The translations under genes and the position numbers were made by a program. Shown here piece after piece: positions 24,147-33,105 of a stretch of DNA of 38,157 nt (position 1 is the first letter of the stretch; the number at the start of each line of letters is the position of its first letter). The DNA comes from Lachnospiraceae bacterium (GTDB taxonomy: Bacteria; Bacillota; Clostridia; Lachnospirales; Lachnospiraceae), in the NCBI GenBank assembly GCA_014804345.1, contig JAAUZZ010000012.1, positions 1-38,157 of the forward strand, read 5' to 3'. The notes below the pieces were generated by a model. That model was not told the origin of the DNA and did no database searches. It saw only the letters and a program-made list of their open reading frames with translations.

Positions 24147-25187
24147 TTATCGCCATACTCCTCTCAATCTCCGTTTGAGCGAGCGCAGAGCCCGCACAAA
24201 CAAATCGCTGTATACAAGCCACTTCGCCTTGATGTTTGCCGCCTTTAGCGCCGTTCCTTTGAGCGGCATTCCAATCCGACGATAGTTCTTTGACACATTC
24301 TTATATTCTGCAAGCTCCGCCCTGCACTCCTGTGCTGAGAACAGCCTGGCCTTTCTGTCCATATACCAGAAACCGTCATAGATATTCTGCTCTGACGCCC
24401 AATATCCGTCGGACACGTTATGCCTTGCCCAATATTTTGGCGCAATGATATACTTTACGGTTTCGCTTGTAAACGCCGGAAAAAAGGCAAATGTGGAATT
24501 TGATAAAATTAAATAATATGCGTTTTTTATTATCGTATAGTCCTTTGCAAGGTCAAAATGGTGCGCCTCCACCTCGGGCAGCACGCGCTTTGCTGCATCA
24601 ATATCATCTGTTATTATTATAAACTCCATATCCGCGCGGATTGCTCTCATTTTTTTCATCGCATCCAGCCAGTATTGACGCCTTAAAAATAATTCTGGAC
24701 TTCCCGCATACTCACCGCCGCGCACGTTGATAATACACAAATTTTCACGGGAATAAGTGAAACAGTCATATTCGGGTTTTACGGCAAGCCATTTTTTTAT
24801 CTCATCCCGATAGTTTCCAAAATACGCCCACGCCTGAAGATTTCCGTAAACAAGCGTCGTTTTATCAATCGCCAGAAGCGCTTCATCCGCGCCCGTCACA
24901 TAACAGCCGTGTTCGATATCATGTCGGGAGTTTCCCATAAAAATCCTGTCCTCCCGCTCATGATAAACCGTTTGAAAGGATTCTTTCGGCACATCAAGTC
25001 CGCAGTCGATGTCCATAAAGTACATGCCCTTATTGCTGTGAATATTATTGGCAAAAATCGCTCTGTTTAATATCGCAAAATCATATCCTTTCGCATATGC
25101 AAGACTGCGCACAGTCACATAGCAGAATAGCTGATTTCCAAGCCCCTGTCCTTTTAAAAGTTCTGTCGCAATGATTGGTTTGTTCAT
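24147..25187 (-). CDS. Divergent GT11-like glycosyltransferase (fucosyltransferase-related)
   Basis: 346 residues. GQGLGNQLFCY (13-23) is the GT11 N-terminal G-x-LGNQ motif. The donor-binding HxRRxDY of alpha-1,2-fucosyltransferases appears here as INVRGGEY (153-160), keeping one Arg and the Tyr but losing the His. Later LILSNSTFAFFPAF is the family's C-terminal S-N-S-T-F segment. So the fold is GT11, but the sugar may not be GDP-fucose. It overlaps the ABC exporter gene by ATGA. Compare the canonical GT11 at 30520-31425. Confidence 0.78.
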   Translation of the reverse strand: MNKPIIATELLKGQGLGNQLFCYVTVRSLAYAKGYDFAILNRAIFANNIHSNKGMYFMDIDCGLDVPKESFQTVYHEREDRIFMGNSRHDIEHGCYVTGADEALLAIDKTTLVYGNLQAWAYFGNYRDEIKKWLAVKPEYDCFTYSRENLCIINVRGGEYAGSPELFLRRQYWLDAMKKMRAIRADMEFIIITDDIDAAKRVLPEVEAHHFDLAKDYTIIKNAYYLILSNSTFAFFPAFTSETVKYIIAPKYWARHNVSDGYWASEQNIYDGFWYMDRKARLFSAQECRAELAEYKNVSKNYRRIGMPLKGTALKAANIKAKWLVYSDLFVRALRSLKRRLRGVWR

Positions 25188-26926
25188 AACTTCGTTTGCT
25201 CTATCCTTCCGTCCGCCACTTTATATATGATATCACATTTTTCAATCGTATTTAATCTGTGCGCAATAATAACCATTGTCTTTTTTCCATGAAAACTGTT
25301 GATTGCCTCCATAACCGCCGCCTCCGTTTCATTGTCAAGCGCGGAAGTCGCCTCGTCAAAAACAAGGATTTCGGGATTATGGTAAAGCGCACGCGCGATT
25401 CCGAGCCGCTGTCGCTGTCCGCCGGAAAGCCGCACGCCGCGGTCGCCGATTGTCGTATCCAGTCCCTCCGGCAGTGTTTCGATAAATTCCTTTAGCTGCG
25501 CCTCATCAAGTACCTCCCAGATACGTTTGTCATCAATCTCATCATCTGCGATGCCAAATGCGATATTGTTGCGAATCGGCTCGTCCACAAGATAGATTGC
25601 CTGCGGAATATAGCCAATCTGCGCAAGCCATGAGGGATAATTTTCAAATACATCCACACCGTCACAGGTAATCGTGCCTTCTTTTGCCTTTAAAAGCCCC
25701 AGCAATATATCGACCACTGTTGATTTTCCCGCACCGGAAGGTCCCATAATGCCGACCGACTTTCCGTAAGGCACCGTCATCTCAGCTCCCGTGAAGATCA
25801 TGGCATCTGTGTTCGGATAAGCATACACAATGTCTTTGAGTTCAATCTTGTCCTTAAGCGTTATCGTAACATCCGGATTCTTTGCTTCGACCGTTTTGTC
25901 GTTTGCACGGGTGATTGCGCTCATATTGAGATTTTCATAGACATAGTCAAGACTTGGCTGCGCATAAGCAACCTCCGTAATATAGGTGTTGATACGGTTC
26001 ACACAAGGCATCAGGCGCACTGCCGCCGCCCCGAACACGGTCAGCGTTTCAATCAATTCCTTGATGTCATTTCCCAGCAACATATAAACCATGATGTATC
26101 CTAAAATACTGCATATAAATATCGTTTCCACCAAAAGCTTTGGTAGGCTGTTCAACACTGCATAGACCTTTGCGATTCCTGCGCCGACTTTTCCCGATTC
26201 CTCATAATTGTCCGCAAAAAATGCCTCTCTGTGGAGCACCTTCACGTCCTTTATTCCGTAAATCGCCTCGATTCTCCATTTTGCAATCCTTGACTGGATA
26301 TCCTGATTTTTCTTTCCAAGACGGCTAAGCTGCGGTTTTAGAATTTTGGTGAGCAACAGTGTCATCGCAAGCATCACCAGAACAAGGAAAAATGTCATTT
26401 TCCAATCCTTGAGGACGAGCACCATGCAGATCATCACAAATACGATAACCTCCGATGCCAGCGATATGAGCGCCATGATCATATTGAAGACATTGGGAAT
26501 ATCGCTGTCTGTCAGGCGAAACACTGTAGGAATGTCCGCATCGAGATAAAACTCATAGGGACGGTTTAAAAACTCCCGCAAAACCCTGCTGATCAACGTA
26601 TTTTTATTGTATGTGATAAACTTTGTCCGAATATTGACAAGGATTAACAGGTATACGTTTTTGATGATGTAAATCGCAATCAACGCGGACAAGAGAAGTA
26701 CGATAAACTGCGTCGAATCGCTAATATGAAACGCATCGAGGAACGGACGCACATACCATTTGTCCATCGTGGAATCCACATCGACAATCGCCGCAACTAC
26801 AGGCAAGAGCGCTGATACGCCAAGTGTTTCCAGCACACCGCCGATAAAGATCAACACGCCCAGAACAACAAGAATCCGTTTCTGCTTTTTATCAAAAATG
26901 TAGCTGAGCTTTTTAATATTATTCAT
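25184..26926 (-). CDS. ABC half-exporter, PglK/MsbA-like (membrane + ATPase)
   Basis: 580 residues from ATG at 26926; the TTG just before it is unlikely as start because GGGG lies 6 bases upstream of the ATG. Numbering from that TTG, six helices lie in 18-310, Walker A GPSGAGKST is 396-404, signature LSGGQ 501-505 and Walker B ILVFDE 520-525. It is a clear paralogue of the 5464-7212 protein. PglK-type exporters flip undecaprenyl-linked oligosaccharide. It sits between the MBOAT/SGNH pair and a GT11-like gene, and the overlap with the SGNH gene is 8 bp. The existence of two similar exporters suggests two substrates or a heterodimer. Confidence 0.88.
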   Translation of the reverse strand: MNNIKKLSYIFDKKQKRILVVLGVLIFIGGVLETLGVSALLPVVAAIVDVDSTMDKWYVRPFLDAFHISDSTQFIVLLLSALIAIYIIKNVYLLILVNIRTKFITYNKNTLISRVLREFLNRPYEFYLDADIPTVFRLTDSDIPNVFNMIMALISLASEVIVFVMICMVLVLKDWKMTFFLVLVMLAMTLLLTKILKPQLSRLGKKNQDIQSRIAKWRIEAIYGIKDVKVLHREAFFADNYEESGKVGAGIAKVYAVLNSLPKLLVETIFICSILGYIMVYMLLGNDIKELIETLTVFGAAAVRLMPCVNRINTYITEVAYAQPSLDYVYENLNMSAITRANDKTVEAKNPDVTITLKDKIELKDIVYAYPNTDAMIFTGAEMTVPYGKSVGIMGPSGAGKSTVVDILLGLLKAKEGTITCDGVDVFENYPSWLAQIGYIPQAIYLVDEPIRNNIAFGIADDEIDDKRIWEVLDEAQLKEFIETLPEGLDTTIGDRGVRLSGGQRQRLGIARALYHNPEILVFDEATSALDNETEAAVMEAINSFHGKKTMVIIAHRLNTIEKCDIIYKVADGRIEQTKL

Positions 26927-27983
26927 CAACTTCCCCTTCTTTCAGCTTTTCCTCATAGTCGTAGTTTAGGTAAAACTCCTGTTCTTTCTCGAACAGTTCC
27001 ATATAATTATCCGCTGTTACAAGCCCCTCGCCGTCTGCAATCCATCTTAAAATCTGTGAGTTGATGTGCGCTCCATAATGCTCTCTGTCCCTGTAGTTGT
27101 CAAAATCCGTGATAACATCATATTGGTCATTGAAATTGTAAAGCTTTACATTGGGGCATTGCAACAATAGTTCCGTGGCGATGCGCTCCGCGTCAAACTG
27201 CTGGCGCATCATTCCCTCCTGATTCATGAAATCCCACCAGCAAATACTGTATGGTGTATAAAACAGATAAAAGGTGGTATCAGGATACTTACTTACAAGC
27301 TCTACAAAGTTTTGACGGATATTTTCTGTAACCATTTCCTTTTCTTCCTCGCTAAGCCCCGGAATCATTTCAGCACGTTCCTCCCAGCGGTTGTACCCCG
27401 ACATGACATACTCATAACCAAGCTCTTTATCCCATGCGGAATATTCGTCAAGCGTCGTACTCTCCTGCCCTTTGACCGTCATCACAAGATTAGGAAGAAT
27501 GCCCTCATACCACACAGTCTTGTTAAATATATAGTTCATGTCATTGAACGGATTATCATCATATAGATACTCAGGATAACCGCTGTATATATCATAGTCT
27601 TTGTCACGCATAAGCGCATTAAAATCCACAGACCATATGATAGTTTTTAAATTGTCATTTCGTTTCAGCGCCCGTTCAAGATTTTGAGACAGCTCCCGAA
27701 ATCCCGCTCCAGAGAATGGTTCTTTCACAGATTTTACGCCAAATAGTTCGTCTGCCTCGCTCGACTTAAAATTCTGCGCCATTGATGTTCCCGTGATAAT
27801 CGTATCATACTCAAAATGTCTTGATATTCCGTCATTCGTATAGCGTTCCTCATAAAGACGATAGGAAAGGAATGAAAAAGGCTTATGAAAATGGAAATAC
27901 GGGTCGACAATCCATGCCACAGCAATTATAATAAGTGTTATTGATATAATTGCGGATAGACAACCAATAAACCACTTGCGCAT
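26919..27983 (-). CDS. SGNH/DltD-like protein, partner of the MBOAT acyltransferase
   Basis: 354 residues from ATG at 27983, which has a run of five G seven bases upstream; a longer reading to 28046 overlaps the MBOAT gene. One N-terminal helix (5-26) anchors the protein, with the rest outside. IITGTSMAQNF (62-72) carries the candidate nucleophile Ser67, and NYRDREHYGAHIN supplies the DxxH pair Asp299/His302. This is the layout of DltD and AlgJ/AlgX-like proteins, which finish transfer of an acyl group handed across the membrane by an MBOAT. With the upstream MBOAT gene it forms an O-acylation unit for the glycan. The acyl group, acetyl or other, is not determined. Confidence 0.8.
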   Translation of the reverse strand: MRKWFIGCLSAIISITLIIIAVAWIVDPYFHFHKPFSFLSYRLYEERYTNDGISRHFEYDTIITGTSMAQNFKSSEADELFGVKSVKEPFSGAGFRELSQNLERALKRNDNLKTIIWSVDFNALMRDKDYDIYSGYPEYLYDDNPFNDMNYIFNKTVWYEGILPNLVMTVKGQESTTLDEYSAWDKELGYEYVMSGYNRWEERAEMIPGLSEEEKEMVTENIRQNFVELVSKYPDTTFYLFYTPYSICWWDFMNQEGMMRQQFDAERIATELLLQCPNVKLYNFNDQYDVITDFDNYRDREHYGAHINSQILRWIADGEGLVTADNYMELFEKEQEFYLNYDYEEKLKEGEVDE

Positions 27984-28042
27984 TTTTATTCCCCCAAAAT
28001 TTAAAATAGTAATAACAGACTCTATCGGAGCCAACCTTAAAA

Positions 28043-29515
28043 TCAAAAGTTAAAATACAAAAACTCACTCACATCAGAAAGTGACATAATGCTCCAAAAC
28101 AGCATCACAACCGTCACAGCCAAACGTCTTATACTGTACTTTCCACTCTCCTCAACTTTTTCCTGTGTATTTTTCATGAAAAAGCAAGCAAGTATCAGCA
28201 ATACGATAAACGCCACGAGCGGAAACAGCGGATACCTATCTATAATACCACCAAAGCCTATTCTGTATAAGATACGTGTTTCCGTCAAATTATTAAAAAT
28301 TTCCACTAGCTCTTCATGATATAGACCATATTGGTTTTTTAACCGAAATGCATATTTCCAAAATCTTTTGAATTGTTTCAGATTTTCGGATCTAAACAAA
28401 CTCCATGCAACTGCAACAAATACAAACGTCACTATCCTTCTTATGATATTTGGAATCCATTTTAGAATCCTTTCGAAAATTCTATCAAAAATTTTTGCTA
28501 TACCATGTATGGTTCCCCATAGGATATACGTCCAATTTGCGCCGTGCCATAAACCGCTTACAAGAAAAACAATAAAAATATTGATATATGTCCTAATCTT
28601 TCCTTTTCGGCTTCCGCCTAACGGTATATACACATATTTTGTAAAAAATCTTGTAAGTGTCATATGCCATCTATCCCAAAATTCACTGATGGAATTCGCC
28701 TTATACGGTGAATTAAAATTAAACGGCAGCTTGATATTAAACAAATACCCGATTCCATATGCCATATCGCAATAACCGCTAAAATCAAAATAAATTTGCA
28801 AAGTATAACAAAGCATTATAATGATACAGCTTAATGTCGTTTGATAGCTTTTATTGTCATACCCCCATGTCACAATCTTCGACAGCGTATCAGCAACCAA
28901 CACCTTCTTTGCGAGTCCTAGCGAAAACGCATACAATCCCTTACTCAAATTCTCATAGTTGATCCTATGATTTTGCTCATCCCGAAGCTGCGGTATCAGC
29001 TCATCATGATACACAATCGGTCCCGCAATCAACTGCGGAAAGAAAATCACATACGCGGCATACTCCAAAAAACCATATTTTTCACACTCTCTCCTATAGG
29101 AATCAACGACATAAGAAAGCTGCTGAAACGTATAAAAACTAATACCCAGCGGCAGCATCAGCCGCAAAAGGGCATAATCCGTCTTAAACCACTTATTTAC
29201 ATTCTCAATAAAAAAGTCATAATATTTATAATAAAATAAAATGCCGATATTCACGCCTATTCCCGCTATAAGCAAAAGCCGTCTGTATAACAGCCTGTCT
29301 GTGCGGTCAAGCAGTTCCACTAACAGATAGTTTAAGATAACACTTGCTATTAATATAAATAGATACTTAATACTATTGTAGCCGTAAAACCACATGGACA
29401 TGCAAAGCAGATATCCAAGCGCCATTTTCGGCTTTCCGAAATGATGGAACGCATAATACCCTAAAACCACCAACGGAAAAAACAAAAATATAAAAATATA
29501 CGAATTAAAAAGCAT
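28043..29515 (-). CDS. MBOAT-family O-acyltransferase (AlgI/DltB/PatA-like)
   Basis: 490 residues with about eleven hydrophobic helices. The diagnostic pattern is present: ISFYTFQQLSYVVDSYR (125-141), FPQLIAGPIV (159-168), SISEFWDRWHMTLTRF (275-290, His284) and the catalytic-His segment VSGLWHGANWTYILWG (319-334, His324). MBOAT proteins pass acyl groups from a cytoplasmic donor through the membrane to an outer partner, here the downstream SGNH/DltD-like protein. ATG at 29515 has AAGGTG six bases upstream and follows the GT2 stop by 1 bp. No DltA/DltC is present nearby, so D-alanylation is less likely than O-acetylation. Confidence 0.93.
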   Translation of the reverse strand: MLFNSYIFIFLFFPLVVLGYYAFHHFGKPKMALGYLLCMSMWFYGYNSIKYLFILIASVILNYLLVELLDRTDRLLYRRLLLIAGIGVNIGILFYYKYYDFFIENVNKWFKTDYALLRLMLPLGISFYTFQQLSYVVDSYRRECEKYGFLEYAAYVIFFPQLIAGPIVYHDELIPQLRDEQNHRINYENLSKGLYAFSLGLAKKVLVADTLSKIVTWGYDNKSYQTTLSCIIIMLCYTLQIYFDFSGYCDMAYGIGYLFNIKLPFNFNSPYKANSISEFWDRWHMTLTRFFTKYVYIPLGGSRKGKIRTYINIFIVFLVSGLWHGANWTYILWGTIHGIAKIFDRIFERILKWIPNIIRRIVTFVFVAVAWSLFRSENLKQFKRFWKYAFRLKNQYGLYHEELVEIFNNLTETRILYRIGFGGIIDRYPLFPLVAFIVLLILACFFMKNTQEKVEESGKYSIRRLAVTVVMLFWSIMSLSDVSEFLYFNF

Positions 29516-29516
29516 T

Positions 29517-30530
29517 TCAACACCTTATCACAAATTTTTCGTAAAATCTCACCGCTATCGCATAAAGCGAAGGACTTAGCAGAAACAGCCGCATACGTAC
29601 CTTGTCGCCGCCTGACACATCACGGTTTCGATACACTCTCTTGATTTCACTCGCATCCTGTTTCATTTCCCCTACCAGCCGTTTCGCATATGCTCCCGCT
29701 GTCTGATCTCCTGCTTTCTGTGCATTTTCAAAGTCCATATAGTAAAACAGCAGCCGCCTCCAAAAATGATAAGATGCAAAATCAGCCATCTCTTTCGAAA
29801 CGGACGCTTCAATCAGCGCAATATGTTCCCGCCAGAACGGAAGCTCATCATTAAACATCCGCTCTCCCCTTGACACATTCATGATACTGCCCTCTCTATC
29901 AAGCACATAATGATAAAGACATTCATCAAGGTAAACTGCCTTATCTAAACTGCAAAAAGCCCTTGTCGTATACATGATATCTTCTGAATTGCGCCTCTTG
30001 GGAAACTCCACTCCTTCCACAAGTTCCCTGTGAAAGAGTTTACTCCATACGGAATTATAAATCACATACTGTTCATGTCCGCCTATATAAATACGAAGAA
30101 GCTCCTCTCTTGACAGCGGTATGCATGCTCCGCTTCCGCCGCTCTCCGTTCGATCCGCATATTCCCTAAAATACCGGCACACACAAAGCGGCGCATCGTT
30201 TTCCACACAGGCGCGATACATTTTTTCATACATATCGTCCTCTATCCAGTCATCACTGTCAACATAGCCGATATAATCTCCCGACGCCACGCGAAGCCCC
30301 GCATTTCTTGCGTCAGACAGACCGCCGTTCTCCTTGTGCACGACCTTTATGCGTTCGTCCTTCTTGGCAAATGCGTCACACATCTTTGACGAGGCATCAG
30401 TCGAGCCGTCGTCCACAAGAATAATTTCTAACGTTTGATAAGTCTGCCGCAATATGGAATTGACACATCTTTCAAGATATTTCTCGACATTGTACACAGG
30501 TACAATCACGGAAATCAAATCAGCCTTCAT
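29517..30530 (-). CDS. Glycosyltransferase family 2 (GT-A)
   Basis: 337 residues from ATG at 30530, which has GGGAG nine bases upstream; the ATG at 30539 directly abuts that motif and is unlikely. LISVIVPVYNVEKYLERCV (5-23), EIILVDDGSTD (35-45), NGGLSDARNAGL (68-79) and YVDSDDWIEDD (89-99) are textbook GT2 blocks. This sub-type transfers hexoses in capsule and EPS synthesis. It overlaps the GT11 gene by 11 bp. Exact sugar unknown. Confidence 0.94.
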   Translation of the reverse strand: MKADLISVIVPVYNVEKYLERCVNSILRQTYQTLEIILVDDGSTDASSKMCDAFAKKDERIKVVHKENGGLSDARNAGLRVASGDYIGYVDSDDWIEDDMYEKMYRACVENDAPLCVCRYFREYADRTESGGSGACIPLSREELLRIYIGGHEQYVIYNSVWSKLFHRELVEGVEFPKRRNSEDIMYTTRAFCSLDKAVYLDECLYHYVLDREGSIMNVSRGERMFNDELPFWREHIALIEASVSKEMADFASYHFWRRLLFYYMDFENAQKAGDQTAGAYAKRLVGEMKQDASEIKRVYRNRDVSGGDKVRMRLFLLSPSLYAIAVRFYEKFVIRC

Positions 30531-31425
30531 ACACGACATCTCCCACAGCGTTCAAAAGCGCCCAGCCTCTCCAGTTTTCATGGATTTCTTCAGGCGACGC
30601 CGTTTCGTAGTTGTCATGGTGCAGCGGACGTACCATGAGCTTGTCCCTATGCCTGTTTAACCGCGCCCCCCATATGCTGAAGGTACTGTTTGCACAGATA
30701 TTATGCTTACAATGACTCATAAGCTCCATGTCATACATACTGTCCTCCCCTGTATTCCAGTCCACAATACGCATATCCGGTTTCTGGAAATGTTCACGCG
30801 CATATTCCGCATCATCCGAAAAAATATAAAATACGGGGGTGTCTACCTTGCTGCGTATATAATCAAATGCACCTTCATAATAGTCCTCCGTGCAGATACC
30901 CATATACCGTTTCCCGTCTGCCACAGTAAGATAATCCTTGCGCCTGATATGCACACTCACGGAATTGGTGCGCTCCATCTCCGAAATCGCCTCATGATTT
31001 GCGGGATTTGCTGTGGGCGGAAACTGTATTTTTTCCTGTAAAAGCGCTATGATATCTCTATAATACCGCTCACATCCCCAAAAACCGTACAGATAAACAT
31101 CATCCATCGCAAAAATTTCGGGCATATAATCGCCCTTTTCATTGACTACCTTACTCTTTCTCCCCGTCAGCTTTCTGCGCACGCGGTCTGTCAGCTTCAT
31201 GCTGCTGTCAAGAAAAAGCGTGCGCTCCTCTTTCGTGCAGACCTCATATTCCAATCCTTCAAGACGCTCCAGTTCCAGTGGACGCCATTCCCGATCCTCG
31301 CCCAGTGCGTCTTTGTAGGCATACAAATCAAGCTTGACTTCCTTTCCAAGCGTCTTTAATTTTTCAGAAAGCGCATATTGGTAAAGCTGATTGCCAAGCC
31401 CGCCCATCACATGAATAATAATCAT
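30520..31425 (-). CDS. GT11 alpha-1,2-fucosyltransferase-type enzyme
   Basis: 301 residues, normal length for bacterial GT11. IIHVMGGLGNQLYQYALS (3-20) is the N-terminal motif, VSVHIRRKDYL (156-166) holds the donor-binding H-x-R-R-x-D-Y, and CANSTFSIWGARLN is the C-terminal motif. Family members move L-fucose from GDP-fucose to galactose; a few use other sugars. No GDP-fucose synthesis genes (gmd, fcl) are in the window, so they must be elsewhere or the donor differs. Overlaps the GT-C gene by ATGA. It is the second gene after the probable promoter. Confidence 0.9.
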   Translation of the reverse strand: MIIIHVMGGLGNQLYQYALSEKLKTLGKEVKLDLYAYKDALGEDREWRPLELERLEGLEYEVCTKEERTLFLDSSMKLTDRVRRKLTGRKSKVVNEKGDYMPEIFAMDDVYLYGFWGCERYYRDIIALLQEKIQFPPTANPANHEAISEMERTNSVSVHIRRKDYLTVADGKRYMGICTEDYYEGAFDYIRSKVDTPVFYIFSDDAEYAREHFQKPDMRIVDWNTGEDSMYDMELMSHCKHNICANSTFSIWGARLNRHRDKLMVRPLHHDNYETASPEEIHENWRGWALLNAVGDVVYEG

Positions 31426-33014
31426 TGTGTCATTTCCTCCGGTGTTCTTTTCACTGCGCGATAAAGCTTTGCCGTTGTGTCAACCACAGGCTCTACCGTA
31501 TACCCCAAATGCTCAAATGCCTTGCAAAACGCATTCCACTGCCCTGTCACTAGATAAACCTCGTCGGGCAGTTCGTCATCATATACCTTTCGTATATACT
31601 CCTGAAACGGCTCCGATCGGTTGTGTGAATATGTTTCAATCTCATCATTGTATACAATATTCTCCCATTGCGCCTCATCATAGCGTGCATCATGCGTAAA
31701 ATAGTACACAAACGCATATCTTTGATGAAAATCCAGTATTGTCGGCGTTTCATACCCGTCCAGATCATACCACTCACGCACCACAGTCCGCAAGTCCATC
31801 TTCCACCAGTGGTTGCTGATGCGATAATCACCGTAAAGGCAGTACAAAAATCCTCCAAGCACAAGACAGAGCCCCACCAAACGCGAAGCTTTCGAAATGA
31901 CCGCATAATCGCTGTTTTTCAAAAGCTGCACAAACTCATAGAGCGATATGGCAATAAGAAGGAACCACAGCGGAAAGATAAACATGTTGTAACGGTTTCC
32001 ATACCAGCCATACGCATAGAGATTAAGCTTCGTGACCACATAATAAATCATAAAAACCGCTACGTTGCACCAGAAGAACGCCTTAAGAAAAAAGTTCTTT
32101 GTCTTGAATGCCACATAAAACAAAACCGCAACAAGCACGATCAAAAGCACATTGACCAACACCCCGATTTTTTCTGTGTCCCTGTCTATATCAATCAAAC
32201 ACCACCGAAAAACACTCGCAAAGCTAAAGCAGAAATCTCCGAAAATATTGCCGTTTTCAATGATAATGTCCCGTTCTGAAAAAAGCGTCGAAACTTGATT
32301 GTCCGACTGCGGAATTAGGAAAAAATACAAAAGCGGAAGGCCAAGCGCAATTCCCGATAATCCAAAGGAGACAAGTCCAAATTTAAAACTTGCATAATCT
32401 TTTCTCATAAATGCGATCACAAGCACACACACTGCCATCGGCACGACCGCAAATGCCGCGCCATAATGCGTATACATACACGCCACGCACAACAGCGTAA
32501 ACACAAGAATGCGCTTTGCATCAAGTTTCTCGCAAATTGCTAAAAACGCATAAGTGAGCCAGATTAAAAACATCACAAGCACAATATACTCCGATGCCTC
32601 TTTCACATAATACATCAGGATATAGATACTCGAATATATGATAACGCAAAAAGCCGCCATATAGCGGTTGCAAAGCTTTCTTATGATAACATAAATCCCA
32701 ATCGCAGCCACAAATCCAAAGATGACGCTTGAAAAACGATACCACCATTCCCCCTCATTCACCTTAAGCCACAGACACATCAGCCAGTTATACAGAGGAG
32801 GCTGCTGCTGAATATGCGCCATTCTTTCGTACATCGATGCAAGTTTCGTAACGCCTGTTATCTCTCCTTTCACGGGAATGGAACAGTAAAACTCCATCGC
32901 CTCATCCTGCCAAATAGGCGCATAGGTCAGCTTATACAGCGCCATGACCCAATAATAGACAAATGCCACGCCTGCCGTAAGCCATTCCGGCAAATTTATT
33001 TTTCGTTGTACCAA
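31422..33014 (-). CDS. GT39/ArnT-like membrane glycosyltransferase (GT-C)
   Basis: 530 residues, about eleven hydrophobic helices. After helix 1, the first outward loop has IWQDEAMEFY (34-43) with the Asp37-Glu38 pair typical of GT39/GT83 active sites, then HIQQQPPLYNWLM, which fits the H-P-P-L segment of the family. A soluble outward tail of about 125 residues follows the last helix. These enzymes use polyprenyl-phosphate sugars to modify glycans or proteins outside the cell. The start is TTG at 33014: an in-frame TGA lies just upstream and AGGGG sits about nine bases before it; the first ATG is 23 codons in and would cut helix 1. First gene of the glycan run. Confidence 0.82.
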   Translation of the reverse strand: MVQRKINLPEWLTAGVAFVYYWVMALYKLTYAPIWQDEAMEFYCSIPVKGEITGVTKLASMYERMAHIQQQPPLYNWLMCLWLKVNEGEWWYRFSSVIFGFVAAIGIYVIIRKLCNRYMAAFCVIIYSSIYILMYYVKEASEYIVLVMFLIWLTYAFLAICEKLDAKRILVFTLLCVACMYTHYGAAFAVVPMAVCVLVIAFMRKDYASFKFGLVSFGLSGIALGLPLLYFFLIPQSDNQVSTLFSERDIIIENGNIFGDFCFSFASVFRWCLIDIDRDTEKIGVLVNVLLIVLVAVLFYVAFKTKNFFLKAFFWCNVAVFMIYYVVTKLNLYAYGWYGNRYNMFIFPLWFLLIAISLYEFVQLLKNSDYAVISKASRLVGLCLVLGGFLYCLYGDYRISNHWWKMDLRTVVREWYDLDGYETPTILDFHQRYAFVYYFTHDARYDEAQWENIVYNDEIETYSHNRSEPFQEYIRKVYDDELPDEVYLVTGQWNAFCKAFEHLGYTVEPVVDTTAKLYRAVKRTPEEMTQ

Positions 33015-33047
33015 TCCCTCTCACCCCTATCGCCCTATTGTCAGGAA

Positions 33048-33056
33048 ATCATATCA
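33048..33056 (-). promoter_or_regulatory. Probable extended -10 promoter of the glycan operon
   Basis: Reading the minus strand, TGATATGAT matches TGnTATAAT with one mismatch. It sits between the Hpt terminator and the GT39-like start, and predicts a leader of about 27 bases. No good -35 is present (T-rich, overlapping the terminator), as is usual for extended -10 promoters. Confidence 0.45.
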
Positions 33057-33070
33057 TTTCCTTTTTCAGT

Positions 33071-33099
33071 AAAAAATGCCATGCAAAAAGCGCATGGCA
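33071..33099 (-). terminator. Intrinsic terminator after the Hpt gene
   Basis: An 8-bp stem (TGCCATGC / GCATGGCA) with a 7-base loop is followed on the minus strand by six T. The Hpt stop codon abuts it on the other side. A T run also follows on the plus strand, so it could work in both directions. It separates the signalling genes from the glycan operon. Confidence 0.88.
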
Positions 33100-33105
33100 C
33101 CTTTT

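Noticed and set aside
24145-24222. N-terminal extension of the DUF5672 protein
   Set aside because: It overlaps the GT11-like coding sequence and is not family-like; the start near 24144 fits the gene border.
23404-24285. 293-residue open frame on the plus strand
   Set aside because: It lies antisense to the DUF5672 gene and the end of the GT11-like gene, has no recognisable domain and no fitting RBS; the minus-strand proteins match known families.
27984-28046. N-terminal extension of the SGNH-like protein
   Set aside because: A run of five G just before ATG 27983 marks the start, and the extension puts extra residues before the anchor helix.
30666-30671. Run of six C, and a similar one near 16947-16952, as possible slippage tracts
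   Set aside because: Six bases is short and common; not enough for phase variation.
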